Shown piece after piece: positions 35,310 through 46,400 of a stretch of DNA of 64,000 nt; positions within the stretch are counted from its first letter, which is position 1, and each line of letters starts with the position of its first letter. The stretch is from Spirosoma fluviale (GTDB taxonomy: Bacteria > Bacteroidota > Bacteroidia > Cytophagales > Spirosomataceae), in assembly GCA_945866095.1 (NCBI GenBank), contig CAMBGA010000001.1, positions 36,600 through 100,599 on the forward strand, read 5' to 3'. A program made the position numbers and the translations under genes. Below the pieces are notes generated by a model. The model did not search any database and was not told the DNA's origin. It worked only from the letters and a program-made list of their open reading frames with translations.

Positions 35310-36207
35310 TGAGTTTTAACTGGCTTATATTTTGAATTTGTCTAATGTGTTTTTGTTGGGCTACCCACTCTTTCTCAGCTGTTTCTTGGTCCGTCAGGTG
35401 AAATATGACTTCGTCTCCAGGACTTTTTTGTGCCAGTTTTGGGAGGTCGGCCGAAATGACGTGCGCGATTCTTGGATATCCACCAGTTGTTTGATGGTCG
35501 GCCATTAGCACAATCGTTTGTCCATTGGGAAGGAGTTGGATCGTCCCAAAATTAACGGCCGAGGAAATAATTTCTTCCTTGGTTCTTGTGTGAAAGGGTT
35601 GGTGCTGTAATCGGTAGCCCATGCGATCCGCATGATGGGATAGTTTAAAGGGCTTGCAGCAGAATTGTCTTTGCGATTCTTCATTTAAACGTTCCCATTC
35701 TCGGCCTTGAATGACATGAATTTCGGGGGAATATTTTTGCCAATGGACATCCGCTGACCAAGGAAATATGTGCAAGGAAGAGGAATTCAGTTTGGGCTTC
35801 TTTTTAAATGCTATTTCACTGTTTTTAATGAGACGCCCTTGGCCTACAAGGCCTCCTTGGATAGCTAAATAAACGATTCTGCCAGATTTAGGGGCAACGA
35901 ATTGCAATTTACCATTGGTCGGGACGAGAATGGGTCTGTTCAATGGGAGGTATTTTTCATTTAGTTTGGCAGAAAAATGGGCACCCACGATAGAAATCAA
36001 ACAGGATTTAGTGAAAATGATTTCGCAAGCCGGGAAATGAATTTCCAAAAGGTCTTCATTTAATTTATTGCCCACGAGTGCATTGGCAATGGAAGCGGAA
36101 AATTGGTCCATGACTCCTCCTGGCCGAATTCCTTTTGATTGGAGCCCTTTCACGCCAAAATGTTGGATCGTATCTAAAATGCCTACTTTATGGATAATAA
36201 GGCTCAT
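35275..36207 (-). CDS. pxpC: Biotin-dependent carboxyltransferase family, 5-oxoprolinase subunit C
   Basis: 'DTIQHFGVKGLQSKGIRPGGVMDQFSASIANALVGN', 'HADRMGYRLQ', 'QTTGGYPRIAHVISADLPKLAQKSPGDEV'. Confidence 0.92.
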   Translation of the reverse strand: MSLIIHKVGILDTIQHFGVKGLQSKGIRPGGVMDQFSASIANALVGNKLNEDLLEIHFPACEIIFTKSCLISIVGAHFSAKLNEKYLPLNRPILVPTNGKLQFVAPKSGRIVYLAIQGGLVGQGRLIKNSEIAFKKKPKLNSSSLHIFPWSADVHWQKYSPEIHVIQGREWERLNEESQRQFCCKPFKLSHHADRMGYRLQHQPFHTRTKEEIISSAVNFGTIQLLPNGQTIVLMADHQTTGGYPRIAHVISADLPKLAQKSPGDEVIFHLTDQETAEKEWVAQQKHIRQIQNISQLKLNEFFQKNSNQL

Positions 36208-36881
36208 AATTGATTTAAAGGAATAAATTTTACTCGGTCACCCGCTTGCAGGATGGGCATGCCATTTTCTAAAAGAGGGTAATCGGTATGTCCGATGATG
36301 TTCCAACCACCCGGGGAAAAGGATGGGTAAATACCTGTTTGGAGACCTGCTATTCCAATGCTGCCAGGGATCATGGGCTGTGGAGTAGACTTTCGAGGCA
36401 TTGTTAATTTAGCGTGTAGTTCTCCTAAATAAGCAAATCCAGGGATGAAGCCCAACATATAGACCCGATAGGTAGGTTCCGCGTGTAAACGAATAATTTC
36501 TTGTAGGTCTATCCCTTTTTCCTGGCTCACTCGCAACAAGTCTGATCCATTTTTGCCGCCATAAACCACGGGGACTTCATGTAATTGGGATGAATGAGCG
36601 TGTAATTTGATGGGCTCCTCTAAGCGTGATTTTACTTGGTCTATTAGCGAATGTAAGCCTGATTTTTGTTTGGCGACGACATTTAAATCGTAGCAGAGAG
36701 TCAAAGAATGATAGGAAGGAATGAGGTCTATGACCCCTTTGATAGGAGTTTCTTGAAATTGGTTGAAACGTGAAATGACAAGGTCGTTGGTCTCTGGATT
36801 AATATTTTTCCCAAATTCGATGGTGATTGCCGAATCGCCTAATGCATAAATGTCATAGCCATTAAAGTTTTCAGCATTCAT
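36204..36881 (-). CDS. pxpB: 5-oxoprolinase subunit B / allophanate hydrolase subunit 1 family
   Basis: 'YALGDSAITIEFGKNINPETN', 'YRVYMLGFIPGFAYLGELHAKLTMPRKSTPQPMIPGSIGIAGLQTGIYPSFSPGGWNIIGHTDYPL'. Confidence 0.94.
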   Translation of the reverse strand: MNAENFNGYDIYALGDSAITIEFGKNINPETNDLVISRFNQFQETPIKGVIDLIPSYHSLTLCYDLNVVAKQKSGLHSLIDQVKSRLEEPIKLHAHSSQLHEVPVVYGGKNGSDLLRVSQEKGIDLQEIIRLHAEPTYRVYMLGFIPGFAYLGELHAKLTMPRKSTPQPMIPGSIGIAGLQTGIYPSFSPGGWNIIGHTDYPLLENGMPILQAGDRVKFIPLNQL

Positions 36882-36994
36882 AATAAATTTAGTTTAGCCT
36901 TGTAATTTAGATGATAAAAGTTCTAAAATTTATTAAATTAGCTAAAACAATTTGAAATGAAACCCAAGGGTTTGGCTCAAATTCAAATGAATAT

Positions 36995-38095
36995 ATGACT
37001 AGATTTAAAATAAAGGTTTTATTGGCACTCATTTTTTGCGGGTTTAGTATGTTGGCCCAAACAAAAAAAATACCTGTTTGCCATGTGCCTGTACCCACAA
37101 AAATGGGTTTCATATTGGCTAAAAATGTCAGTAATTCGAACAGCATTAAGGAGATAAATGTGCAGGGAATGGTTCGAATTCCACCGGGTATATTTGGCAT
37201 GGGTTCTCACACCAAAGAGGGAAGAACGGATGAGTATCCTGTTCATATGGTGAAGCTACCCGGTTTTTGGATGGATCAAACGGAAGTGACAAATGCTCAA
37301 TTTCAGGAGTTTGTTCAAGCGACGGGTTATGTGACCACGGCTGAAAGGCCGATTGATTGGGAAGAAATGAAAAAACAGGTCCCTGTTGGCACCCCGAAAC
37401 CCCCGGATTCTTTGTTGGCCGCCAGTTCTTTAGTGTTCATGCCAACGACCGGCCCCGTAAACTTAAGTGATTATAGTCAATGGTGGCAATTTAAACGTGG
37501 GGCGGATTGGCGTCATCCATCGGGTCCACTTTCTGATATTAAGGGAAAGGAAAATCATCCTGTGGTGCAGGTCTCTTGGGATGATGCGCAGGCATATGCG
37601 AAATGGGCGGGTAAACGTTTGCCTACTGAAGCGGAATGGGAATGGGCTGCTCGAGGAGGATTAAAAAACATGGAGTATCCATGGGGAGCCGAGTCTGTGG
37701 ATAAGGGAAAAATCAAGGCAAATACATGGCAGGGAAAATTTCCATATCAAGATGAGGCTAAAGATGGATATAAATTTACCACGGCACCTGTAAAAAGTTT
37801 TCAAGCGAATGGTTTTGGTTTGTCGGATATGGGAGGTAATGTGTGGGAGTGGTGCTTTGATAATTATAGGCCTGATTATTATAAAGTGTTAAAGCCTAAA
37901 CTAGCGATTTCACCTAAGGGGCCTAAGGATAGTTTTGATCCAGATGAGCCAGGAATTCCTAAAAAAGTTATGCGTGGCGGGTCATTTTTGTGTAATGATT
38001 CGTATTGTGCTAGTTACCGAGTGGCGGCTAGAATGAAATCAAGTCCTGATTCCGGTTTGGAGCATACCGGTTTTCGCTGTGTGAAGGATTTATAA
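36995..38095 (+). CDS. Formylglycine-generating enzyme (SUMF1)-family protein
   Basis: 'MVRIPPGIFGMGSHTKEGRTDEYPVHMVKLPGFWMDQTEVTNAQF'; 'GGSFLCNDSYCASYRVAARMKSSPDSGLEHTGFRCV' with both FGE cysteines. Confidence 0.92.
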   Translation: MTRFKIKVLLALIFCGFSMLAQTKKIPVCHVPVPTKMGFILAKNVSNSNSIKEINVQGMVRIPPGIFGMGSHTKEGRTDEYPVHMVKLPGFWMDQTEVTNAQFQEFVQATGYVTTAERPIDWEEMKKQVPVGTPKPPDSLLAASSLVFMPTTGPVNLSDYSQWWQFKRGADWRHPSGPLSDIKGKENHPVVQVSWDDAQAYAKWAGKRLPTEAEWEWAARGGLKNMEYPWGAESVDKGKIKANTWQGKFPYQDEAKDGYKFTTAPVKSFQANGFGLSDMGGNVWEWCFDNYRPDYYKVLKPKLAISPKGPKDSFDPDEPGIPKKVMRGGSFLCNDSYCASYRVAARMKSSPDSGLEHTGFRCVKDL

Positions 38096-38125
38096 TTTTT
38101 TAGATTTTGCTGCAAAGTATTTTAA

Positions 38126-38959
38126 ATGATATTAGCTATGTTAGAACAAATGATTGCTTATTTTGATAACATTCCTAGCTCACATCGAGCGCTTATTTTA
38201 GCTGGGGGAATTACTTTTTTCTGGATCATCGAGGGAGCGATTCCGATGTTTAAAAATGATTATGGGAAGTGGAAGCATGCTAAGTTAAATTTGATTTTCA
38301 CCTTAACGACCATCATCATTAATTTCATTTTTGCTACGATCATCGTTCAAGCGAGTGACTGGACTGTTTTAAATCATTTTGGGCTCTTGCAAATGTACGC
38401 GATGCCCACATGGCTTTTCTTTTTAATGGGCATGTTGTTATTGGATTTAGTGGGTGCTTATTTAATTCATTGGATTGAGCATAAGGTTAAAGTTCTTTGG
38501 AAATTTCATATGGTGCATCATGCAGATACGCACGTGGATACGACGACGGCTAATCGCCATCATCCTGGAGAGAGTGTGTTTCGGGCCATTTTTACGCTGA
38601 TTGGCGTATTTGTTTGTGGAGCACCTATGTGGTTAGTGATGGTCTATCAAAGTGTGAGTGCTTTGTTGTCTCAGTTTAATCATGCCAATATTTCTTTGCC
38701 GGCATCCGTGGATAAAGCGATTTCCTATGTCATTGTTTCGCCTAATATGCATAAGATTCATCACCATGTGGTGAGGCCTCAAACAGATTCTAATTATGGC
38801 AATATCTTTTCTATTTGGGATCATATTTTTGGCACTTTTCAAGTCATGGAATTATCTGAAATTCGCTATGGGCTGGATGTTTTAGATGGAGAGCAGGATA
38901 AAAATATGGCGTACCAATTAGGTTTACCGTTCAATAAAGACATTAAAACGGATTACTGA
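38126..38959 (+). CDS. Sterol desaturase / fatty acid hydroxylase superfamily protein
   Basis: 'WKFHMVHHADTHVDTTTANRHHPGES' and 'MHKIHHHVVRPQTDSNYGNIFSIWDHIFGTF' His-box motifs. Confidence 0.92.
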   Translation: MILAMLEQMIAYFDNIPSSHRALILAGGITFFWIIEGAIPMFKNDYGKWKHAKLNLIFTLTTIIINFIFATIIVQASDWTVLNHFGLLQMYAMPTWLFFLMGMLLLDLVGAYLIHWIEHKVKVLWKFHMVHHADTHVDTTTANRHHPGESVFRAIFTLIGVFVCGAPMWLVMVYQSVSALLSQFNHANISLPASVDKAISYVIVSPNMHKIHHHVVRPQTDSNYGNIFSIWDHIFGTFQVMELSEIRYGLDVLDGEQDKNMAYQLGLPFNKDIKTDY

Positions 38960-38981
38960 TCCGGTCAAATTTTAGAGATCA

Positions 38982-40259
38982 ATGGAAAAAAGAGTCTTTT
39001 TGAAAAATATGGCATTGCTTTCAGGCTTCGCAAGTCTGGATAGTCCTGTCAATAAAATCGAAGAATTACTTGTGTATGCGAAGGATAAAAATCCGGCTGA
39101 TTTAGCTGTTGACGAGGTGTACTGGGCCAAATACCGCAAATTATATCGCTTGAATCCCGCGCATATTAATTTGGAAAGTGGCTATTATAACATACTTCCA
39201 GAAGAGATTTTAGAGCAGCATATTAAGCATATTCGTGAGGTAAATTTACAGGGGGCTTATTACATGCGAACGGCTCAAGTGGCTAATCGGGAAAAAGCGA
39301 CTAGCCAGGTTGCGGAATTAATGGGCTGTTCAGTCAAAGAGTTGACGCTAACCCGCAATACCACCGAATCTTTGGATATGATTATTGGCGGATATCCTTG
39401 GAAATCAGGGGATGAAGCGGTGATGGCCGAGCAAGATTATCCTGCGATGTTGGACATGTTTAAAATGGTCGCCAAACGATATGGTGTGAAAAATAATATA
39501 GTTTCATTGCCTTTGGATCCAGTTTCAGATGATGAAATATTGGCTTTATATGCAAAAGCGATTACCCCAAAAACCAAATTGTTGTTAATTTCACATGTGG
39601 TCAATATTTCGGGCCAAGTGATGCCGGTTAAAAAGATATGCCAAATGGCGCATGAAAAGGGCGTAGAGGTAATGGTGGATGGAGCGCATGCGGTGGCTCA
39701 ACTCATTTACACATTACCGGAGTTGGGTTGTGATTATTATGGAGCTAGTTTACATAAATGGTTGGCTGTTCCTTTAGGCGTCGGAATGTTATATGTTAAA
39801 AAAGAAAAGATTGCGAAGATTTGGCCGTTGATTGCGGAGGCGGAATTTCCAGATGAGGAGTTTGATATTAAGCGTTTAAGTCATTTGGGTACACATCCTG
39901 TGCATGCACATTTAGCTATTTCAAGTTCCATTGAATTTTATAAAAAAATGGGTCCCGAAAATAAGTTGGCCCGATTGCGATATTTGCAAAATTATTGGAC
40001 TTCTCGCGTTCGAAATATTCCTAATGTATTAATGAATACGCCCAAGGATCCTGCGCGCACTTGTGCGATTGCCAATGTGGGAATTAAGGGGATGGCAACG
40101 AAGGATTTAGCCACGAAGCTGTTAGATAAATATGGAATTTATACGGTCGGCATTGATAATTCAAATGTGCATGGATGTAGAATCACGGCCAATGTTTTTA
40201 CCTCCACCGCCGAGTTAGATGTGTTGGTTAAGGCGATTAAAGAAATGGCAACAGTTTGA
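38982..40259 (+). CDS. Class V-fold PLP-dependent aminotransferase (isopenicillin-N epimerase-like)
   Basis: 'ELTLTRNTTESLDMIIGGYPW', 'LLLISHVVNISGQVMPVKKICQMAHEKGVEVMVDGAHAVAQ', 'DYYGASLHKWLAVPLGVGMLYV'. Confidence 0.9.
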   Translation: MEKRVFLKNMALLSGFASLDSPVNKIEELLVYAKDKNPADLAVDEVYWAKYRKLYRLNPAHINLESGYYNILPEEILEQHIKHIREVNLQGAYYMRTAQVANREKATSQVAELMGCSVKELTLTRNTTESLDMIIGGYPWKSGDEAVMAEQDYPAMLDMFKMVAKRYGVKNNIVSLPLDPVSDDEILALYAKAITPKTKLLLISHVVNISGQVMPVKKICQMAHEKGVEVMVDGAHAVAQLIYTLPELGCDYYGASLHKWLAVPLGVGMLYVKKEKIAKIWPLIAEAEFPDEEFDIKRLSHLGTHPVHAHLAISSSIEFYKKMGPENKLARLRYLQNYWTSRVRNIPNVLMNTPKDPARTCAIANVGIKGMATKDLATKLLDKYGIYTVGIDNSNVHGCRITANVFTSTAELDVLVKAIKEMATV

Positions 40260-40396
40260 CAATAGGGCCAAATTAGGATTTAATCAGCTATTTTTCCTAG
40301 TTTTGTGATTGAATATTTTTAATTTAAAAAACATATTTAAACTTTAGTGAAGGGCTCATTGTCGAATCTATTCGTTTATTTTAAGGGAATTTATTA

Positions 40397-41863
40397 ATGA
40401 AAAAAGTAGCGATTATAGGTGCGGGGCCTGCTGGGTTAACGGCAGCATATTTATTAGGAAAGGCCAATGTAGCGGTGACTGTTTTTGAAAAGGACCCTAC
40501 CTATGTGGGGGGAATCTCAAGAACGGAAACTTATAAGGGCTTTCATTTTGATATAGGGGGGCACCGATTTTTTTCTAAATCTCAGGAAGTAGAAGATTTT
40601 TGGACGGAGATTTTGGGAGACGAGATGTTAGAGCGGCCTCGTAGTTCACGCATTTTTTACAATAATAATTTCTTTTCATATCCATTAGTTGCCATGGAGG
40701 CACTGTTGAAATTGGGTATATTCCAAAGTATTTTATGTGTCCTTAGTTATTTGCAGGCTAAGGTCTTCCCAATAAAAGACCCGAAGAATTTTGAAGAATG
40801 GGTGACGAACCAATTTGGAAAGCGCTTATTCAATATCTTTTTTAAGACCTATACGGAGAAAGTATGGGGAATTCCTTGCAATGAAATTTCGGCAGATTGG
40901 GCAGCCCAACGAATCAAAGGATTGTCTTTAAGCTCAGCTATTTGGAATGCCTTATTCCCAAATAAAAATAAAAAGAAGGGGGACGGAGTTATTAAAACGT
41001 TAATAGATTCATTCCGATATCCGAAAAGTGGCCCCGGACTCATGTGGGAAACATGCGTTGAAAAAAGCAAAGCTTTAGGCGTGGAAATTTTAATGGATAA
41101 GGGGGTTAAAAACATCGAACTTAAGGGTGATTTGTGGAGCGTTCATACGTCTAAAAATGAAGTTTTAGATGGTTTTTCTCATGTACTTTCTTCTGCTCCA
41201 ATGAGGGAATTAATTCCATGCATAATCCCTGCATTGCCTCAAAAATCGTTGACCGCCGCCTCTAAATTAGGCTATCGCGATTTCCTTACTGTGGTTTTGA
41301 TATGTAAGGATGAAGATGCTTTTATTGACAACTGGATTTACATTCATGATCCTAAAGTTAAGGTAGGCCGAGTACAGAATTTCAAATCATGGAGCCCTTA
41401 CATGGTGCCCGATCCTTCCATGGCATGTTACGGACTTGAGTATTTTTGTTTTGAAGGGGACGGTTTGTGGACTAGCTCCAATGAAGATTTGATTGCATTG
41501 GGAAAAAAGGAAATCTCCCAAATAGGATTAACTAAAGAGAATTCGGTTGTGGATGGGTATGTGGTACGCCAACCAAAAGCCTATCCTGTTTATGACCAAG
41601 ATTATAAAGAGCATTTGTTAGACATTCGCGAAGGACTTAATTCCTATCCAGGATTATATTTAGTAGGCCGAAACGGAATGCATAAATACAATAATCAAGA
41701 CCATAGCATGATGACCGCTATGCTAGCCGCTAAAAATATTATTTCAGGCAGTCAATTATACGACGTTTGGGATGTCAATGAGGATGCCGAATACCATGAA
41801 GGAGGCGACCGTGGAGCTGAATCAGGCATTGTAGGACGCGCTGTTCCTGGCAAAATAAATTAA
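40397..41863 (+). CDS. NAD(P)/FAD-dependent oxidoreductase (amine oxidase / UDP-galactopyranose mutase-like)
   Basis: '[32 protein letters not shown]', '[29 protein letters not shown]', '[28 protein letters not shown]'. Confidence 0.88.
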   Translation: MKKVAIIGAGPAGLTAAYLLGKANVAVTVFEKDPTYVGGISRTETYKGFHFDIGGHRFFSKSQEVEDFWTEILGDEMLERPRSSRIFYNNNFFSYPLVAMEALLKLGIFQSILCVLSYLQAKVFPIKDPKNFEEWVTNQFGKRLFNIFFKTYTEKVWGIPCNEISADWAAQRIKGLSLSSAIWNALFPNKNKKKGDGVIKTLIDSFRYPKSGPGLMWETCVEKSKALGVEILMDKGVKNIELKGDLWSVHTSKNEVLDGFSHVLSSAPMRELIPCIIPALPQKSLTAASKLGYRDFLTVVLICKDEDAFIDNWIYIHDPKVKVGRVQNFKSWSPYMVPDPSMACYGLEYFCFEGDGLWTSSNEDLIALGKKEISQIGLTKENSVVDGYVVRQPKAYPVYDQDYKEHLLDIREGLNSYPGLYLVGRNGMHKYNNQDHSMMTAMLAAKNIISGSQLYDVWDVNEDAEYHEGGDRGAESGIVGRAVPGKIN

Positions 41864-41904
41864 ATAGTTCATTCTCTGCAGCTAAATTTTATTCAATATG
41901 GTGG

Positions 41905-43449
41905 CTACTTTAACTCCACCACCATGTCGATTTCCACGGCCACATTATTAGGCAACACATTCACGCCGATAGCTGAACGGGTATGTCGGCCACGTTCTGC
42001 AAATATCTCTACCATCAGATTAGAGAACCCATTCATCACGACAGGCTGTTGGGTAAAATTAGATTCTGAATTCACAAATCCATTCACTTTTACAATTCTT
42101 TTCACCCGATTTAAATCACCAATGTTTGCCTTTAGGGTTGATAGTAAATTAACGCCCACGAGCCTTGCCGCTGCTTGACCTTGCTCAACACTGAGTTCTT
42201 TACCCAATTTTCCAACCACCTGGCCACCCTCAGGTTTGTCTGGAATATGCCCAGATAAATAAACCATTTTTCCAGAAACCACACATTTTATGTAATTGGC
42301 CATGGGAGTTGTAGGCGCTTTCAATGCTATTTTTAACGCTTTGATTTGTGCTTCTGCATTGATTTCTTTTTCAATGAAATGCAGGCTGACAGGTGCCTGC
42401 ACCATAATGTCTTGGTGCGTATTTGTTAATTCCCCTGTTTGATCGTTAAAGGAATATACTTCCACTTTATGATCATCTTGACTCGCCACATAGACAAAAT
42501 GGCCTGTTGGGTCGAAATTAAAATTCCTAGGTTTGCGCGCAACAGTCAAATGTTTCACTTTTTTTAATAGCCCATCGGCTTGCACGGCGAAAATAGTTAG
42601 CTCATTGGAACTGATCCGATTAGAACTGATTAGCCATTTCTCATTAGGGGATAGGTGAATATCGGCACTTCCTTTATCTGGAGATTTTGCCGTATCTGCA
42701 TCCAATGTTTGAACTAAATTTAATTGATTGTCGCTTACTTTAAACACATCGACCTGCCCCTTTAATTCGGTAATCAAATAGGCGTTAGTGCCAGCTTTGT
42801 TAAATATTAAATGCCGAGGACCTTGGCCCGCCGGAACGGTTGTGGCTGTAAATTTTTCTTCCAATGTTCCATCCGCAAAAATTTTATGTTGGTATATTTT
42901 ATCCGTCCCCAAATCATTCACATAGAGGTAATTTTGATCAGGAGAAAGGATGGCCATGTGTGCATGTGGTTGCTTTTGCCGCGACGGATGAGCGCTTGAT
43001 CCTGTATATTGGATGAGCTGAACAATGGGAGAAATACGGCCCTCAAATGTTTTAAAAATACTTAAACTTCCACCGGAATAATTGGCCAAATACAAGGTTT
43101 TGCTCGCCTCTCGGTATAAAACATAACAGGGACCAGGGCTGACGGTTAAGCTTGAATTTATTTTCTCAAATTGGCCTTTTGCATTTTTTACGAATGAACT
43201 AACGGCCGACTTACCTCCCGCTTCCTCCGTAATAGAATATAAATATTGGCCATCCGCAGAAATATGTTGGAACGATGCGGCAGGCGCTTTCAAATCGTAG
43301 GCTTTTCTTGATTTTCCACTTTGGAGGCTGACGTCAAAGACTTCAATGCCAGGATTTCCAGTTTGTGTGTAGGAACCTACCACGAGCTGATGTGTCAAAG
43401 AATCTGCAGGAACAAAACTTAATAAGCTAAGGGCGATCGTTAAAAGCAT
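41905..43449 (-). CDS. Secreted fusion: lactonase-family beta-propeller (6-phosphogluconolactonase-like) + C-terminal RidA/YjgF domain
   Basis: Single 514-aa frame: signal peptide, 'VVGSYTQTGNPGIEVFDVS', 'KQPHAHMAILSPDQNYLYVNDLGTDKIYQHKI', then 'KMVYLSGHIPDKPEGGQVVGKLGKELSVEQGQAAARLVGVNLLSTLKANIGDLNRVKRIVKVNGFVN...HTRSAIGVNVLPNNVAVEIDMVVEL'. Confidence 0.88.
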   Translation of the reverse strand: MLLTIALSLLSFVPADSLTHQLVVGSYTQTGNPGIEVFDVSLQSGKSRKAYDLKAPAASFQHISADGQYLYSITEEAGGKSAVSSFVKNAKGQFEKINSSLTVSPGPCYVLYREASKTLYLANYSGGSLSIFKTFEGRISPIVQLIQYTGSSAHPSRQKQPHAHMAILSPDQNYLYVNDLGTDKIYQHKIFADGTLEEKFTATTVPAGQGPRHLIFNKAGTNAYLITELKGQVDVFKVSDNQLNLVQTLDADTAKSPDKGSADIHLSPNEKWLISSNRISSNELTIFAVQADGLLKKVKHLTVARKPRNFNFDPTGHFVYVASQDDHKVEVYSFNDQTGELTNTHQDIMVQAPVSLHFIEKEINAEAQIKALKIALKAPTTPMANYIKCVVSGKMVYLSGHIPDKPEGGQVVGKLGKELSVEQGQAAARLVGVNLLSTLKANIGDLNRVKRIVKVNGFVNSESNFTQQPVVMNGFSNLMVEIFAERGRHTRSAIGVNVLPNNVAVEIDMVVELK

Positions 43450-43491
43450 TTTTTATAGGTTTAGATAGACCAAATTATTAAATTTTTTCAA

Positions 43492-46400
43492 TTAAACCCT
43501 CGGCGGGATCAATTTATAAACAACCGGAGTGATTATTCGGGATAAAAGGGTGGATGAAATCAGTCCACCAATCATCACGATGGCCAAAGGAGAAATCAAT
43601 GGATTAGTCGAAATCGCGATTGGAATTAAGCCACCTATTGCCGTAAATGTGGTTAAGATAATGGGCAGGAATCGAACCTCTCCAGCTTCCCGAATCGCTT
43701 CTTCCATCGGCATTCCTTCTCGCCTTAATTGGTTCGTAAAGTCCACCAACAATATGGTATTTTTTACTTCAATACCGGCTAATGCAATCATGCCGATCGT
43801 TGCGACAAATGACATCGAATTTCCCGTAAAATAGAGGGCTAATAAGGCTCCTACTATGCCTAATGGGATCACCGATAGCACAATTAACGTACTTTTAAAA
43901 GTGCCAAATTCTAGGATTAGCACGGCGATAAATATAAAAATAGTCACTAGGATAATGGTCTCAAATCCGCCAAATGAATCATTGCGACTTTCCACTTCTC
44001 CGCCCATTTGGAAGTGATACCCCAGGGGTAATTTTATACTGTTTAAGGAGGCCTCCACTTCAGTAATCACCTCTGAATTTAGAAATCCTTTTTTAACAAA
44101 AGAACTCACGGAAACCACACGGGATTTATTTAAATGACTGATACTTTGTGGGGAAGTCTCTAGCCTCAACTGGGCAACTTGGGATAATGGGATGGCGGCT
44201 CCTTGAACATTGTTGACATATAAATCATCAAAAACACGGAGGTCTGGTTGATTTGAATGGGGCTTAGAAACCTGGATCGTAAACTCATTCCCATCTACAT
44301 CCGTCATTTTCCCCAGGTCAAATCCCGAAATAACCATTCGAACCATTCGGTCGATACTGACCGTGGGGATGCCCAACATGCTCGCTTTAGTTTTGTCAAT
44401 GTCGACACGGATGTCCGATTTCAGATTTTTTAAAGGGTTATTGATGTAAATACTGGCTTTGTTTTTCGCTAATAAATTTTCGACTTTACCCGCTAAAATT
44501 CGAAGGGTATCGATGTTTTTTCCCAAAATTCTCACTTCGACAGGCGCAATGACCGGTGGGCCCTGCTCAAAATCTTTTACCTCCACTTTAGCTCCCGGAT
44601 ATGGGGTCCATTGGCTTCTAAGTTGGTCTATAATCTCCATTTTCCGATCAGCTCCTGTCCCTTCTTTGAGTTGGACAAATATCCCAGCGTAATCACTTCG
44701 CTCATTTAGAGGAATAACATTATAATAGATTCTTGGATTGCCTTTTCCTACATTGGATGACACGTATTGGACCTCGGGGACCAACTTTAATTCGTGTTCA
44801 ATTTTTTTGCAAATAGAATCTGTATAGGCAATATTGGATTGCATCGGGCTGAAAATATTGACTAAAAACTGAGGTTTTTCAGAAGAGGGAAATAAACTAA
44901 AACCTAACACGGGAAACAATTGCAAGGATGCAATAAATATACTTAAGGCAATTAATAGCGTAATGACTGGTTTTTTAATCGCTATGTCAAGGAGTTTGGT
45001 ATAGCTTCCTGAAATCATTTTTTTGATTAATCGCATGAAAATATTGCCTTCAGGATTGCCCTCATGATTTTTTAAAATCCGACTAGATAAAAAGGGTACG
45101 ACGGTTAGGGAGACCAACAAGGAAGCTAAAATGGAGGAAATAACCGCCATAGGTAGACTTCTAATAAAATCTCCAGAGGAATCAGGTAAAAATACCAGCG
45201 GCATAAAGGCGACAATTAATGTCACGGTACACCCTAATACCGCCATGCCTATTTGGTTGGTGGCTTTTAAGGTAGCGTCTAGCCTTGAGTGGCCTTCGCG
45301 CATCCAGCGTTCGATATTTTCAACGACCACGATGCTGTCATCCACTAATAATCCTAAGGCAACCACAAAACCCACAATGCTTAATTGGTTCAAACTATAG
45401 CCCAATAAATTCAACATTATGATTCCTATCGCGAGAGAAAGTGGAATGGAAATCATCACGATTAAAGAGGCTCGCATTCCCAAAGGCAGAAGCGTTATGG
45501 CGACCAACAATATGGCAATCAAAAAGTCTTTAAATAAACCACTGAGTCTTTCGTTAACCTGGTTGGCCTGGTCAAAATTAACCACCAAATCAATATTAGA
45601 TGGCAAGGTTTTTTTGAAATTTTCAATGACGGGGAGATAAGCTTTTTGCGTGTTGGCAATGTTCTCATCCGCTTTTTGAGCCGCAGAAACAAACACACAA
45701 CGGTTGCCATTGATTCGAGTAATATGTTTGTTGGCGCCATAACTAAAATAGACTGCTGCCACATCTTGTAACAAAACGTTTTTGCCTTGAAAGGCAAACA
45801 CCACTGTATTTTTAATTTCGTCGATGTTGGTATAATGCCCACTCGTTTTAATGTTAAATGATTTGTTGTTTTCGACTAAATTTCCTCCAGGAATATTGGC
45901 GATTTCACTTTGAATGGCTTGTAAAACACGATCTGGAGTGATCATCATTTGGGCCATTTTTTCGATGTTTAAATCAACCTTCACAAACTCCTCGGGCAAC
46001 CCTGAAACAGTCACTTTTTTTAATCCGGGGACCTTTTCTAAATCTTCTTCCAATTGTTCAGCAAATATTTTCAATTTATTCTGTGGCGCATTATTGGACA
46101 CCAAAGCCATTTGTAAAACATTCGTGCCGGTAGGCGTCACTTTTTGTACCTCTAGCCTAACAATATCTTTTGGTAATTCAGCACTCAGGCTGTTAATTTC
46201 CCGAACTAATTCGCTATACTTTTCATCTACATCTACACTGTATTTACAGTAAACCGCCATAATCACCACTCCATCTGAAATCGTGGTATTAATCCGTTTG
46301 ATATCTTCTAATTCGAACAATTTTTTTTCGATGGGCTTTACCACCATTTCCTCTAAATCTTCTGGACTCGTACCTGGATAAACCACAATGATGGGATACT

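Noticed and set aside
40270-40305. Hairpin AAATTAGGA/TCCTAGTTT and overlapping TAGTTTTG (-7-like) box
   Set aside because: Stem is short and AT-rich, with no TTG at the expected spacing; could not choose between terminator and promoter.
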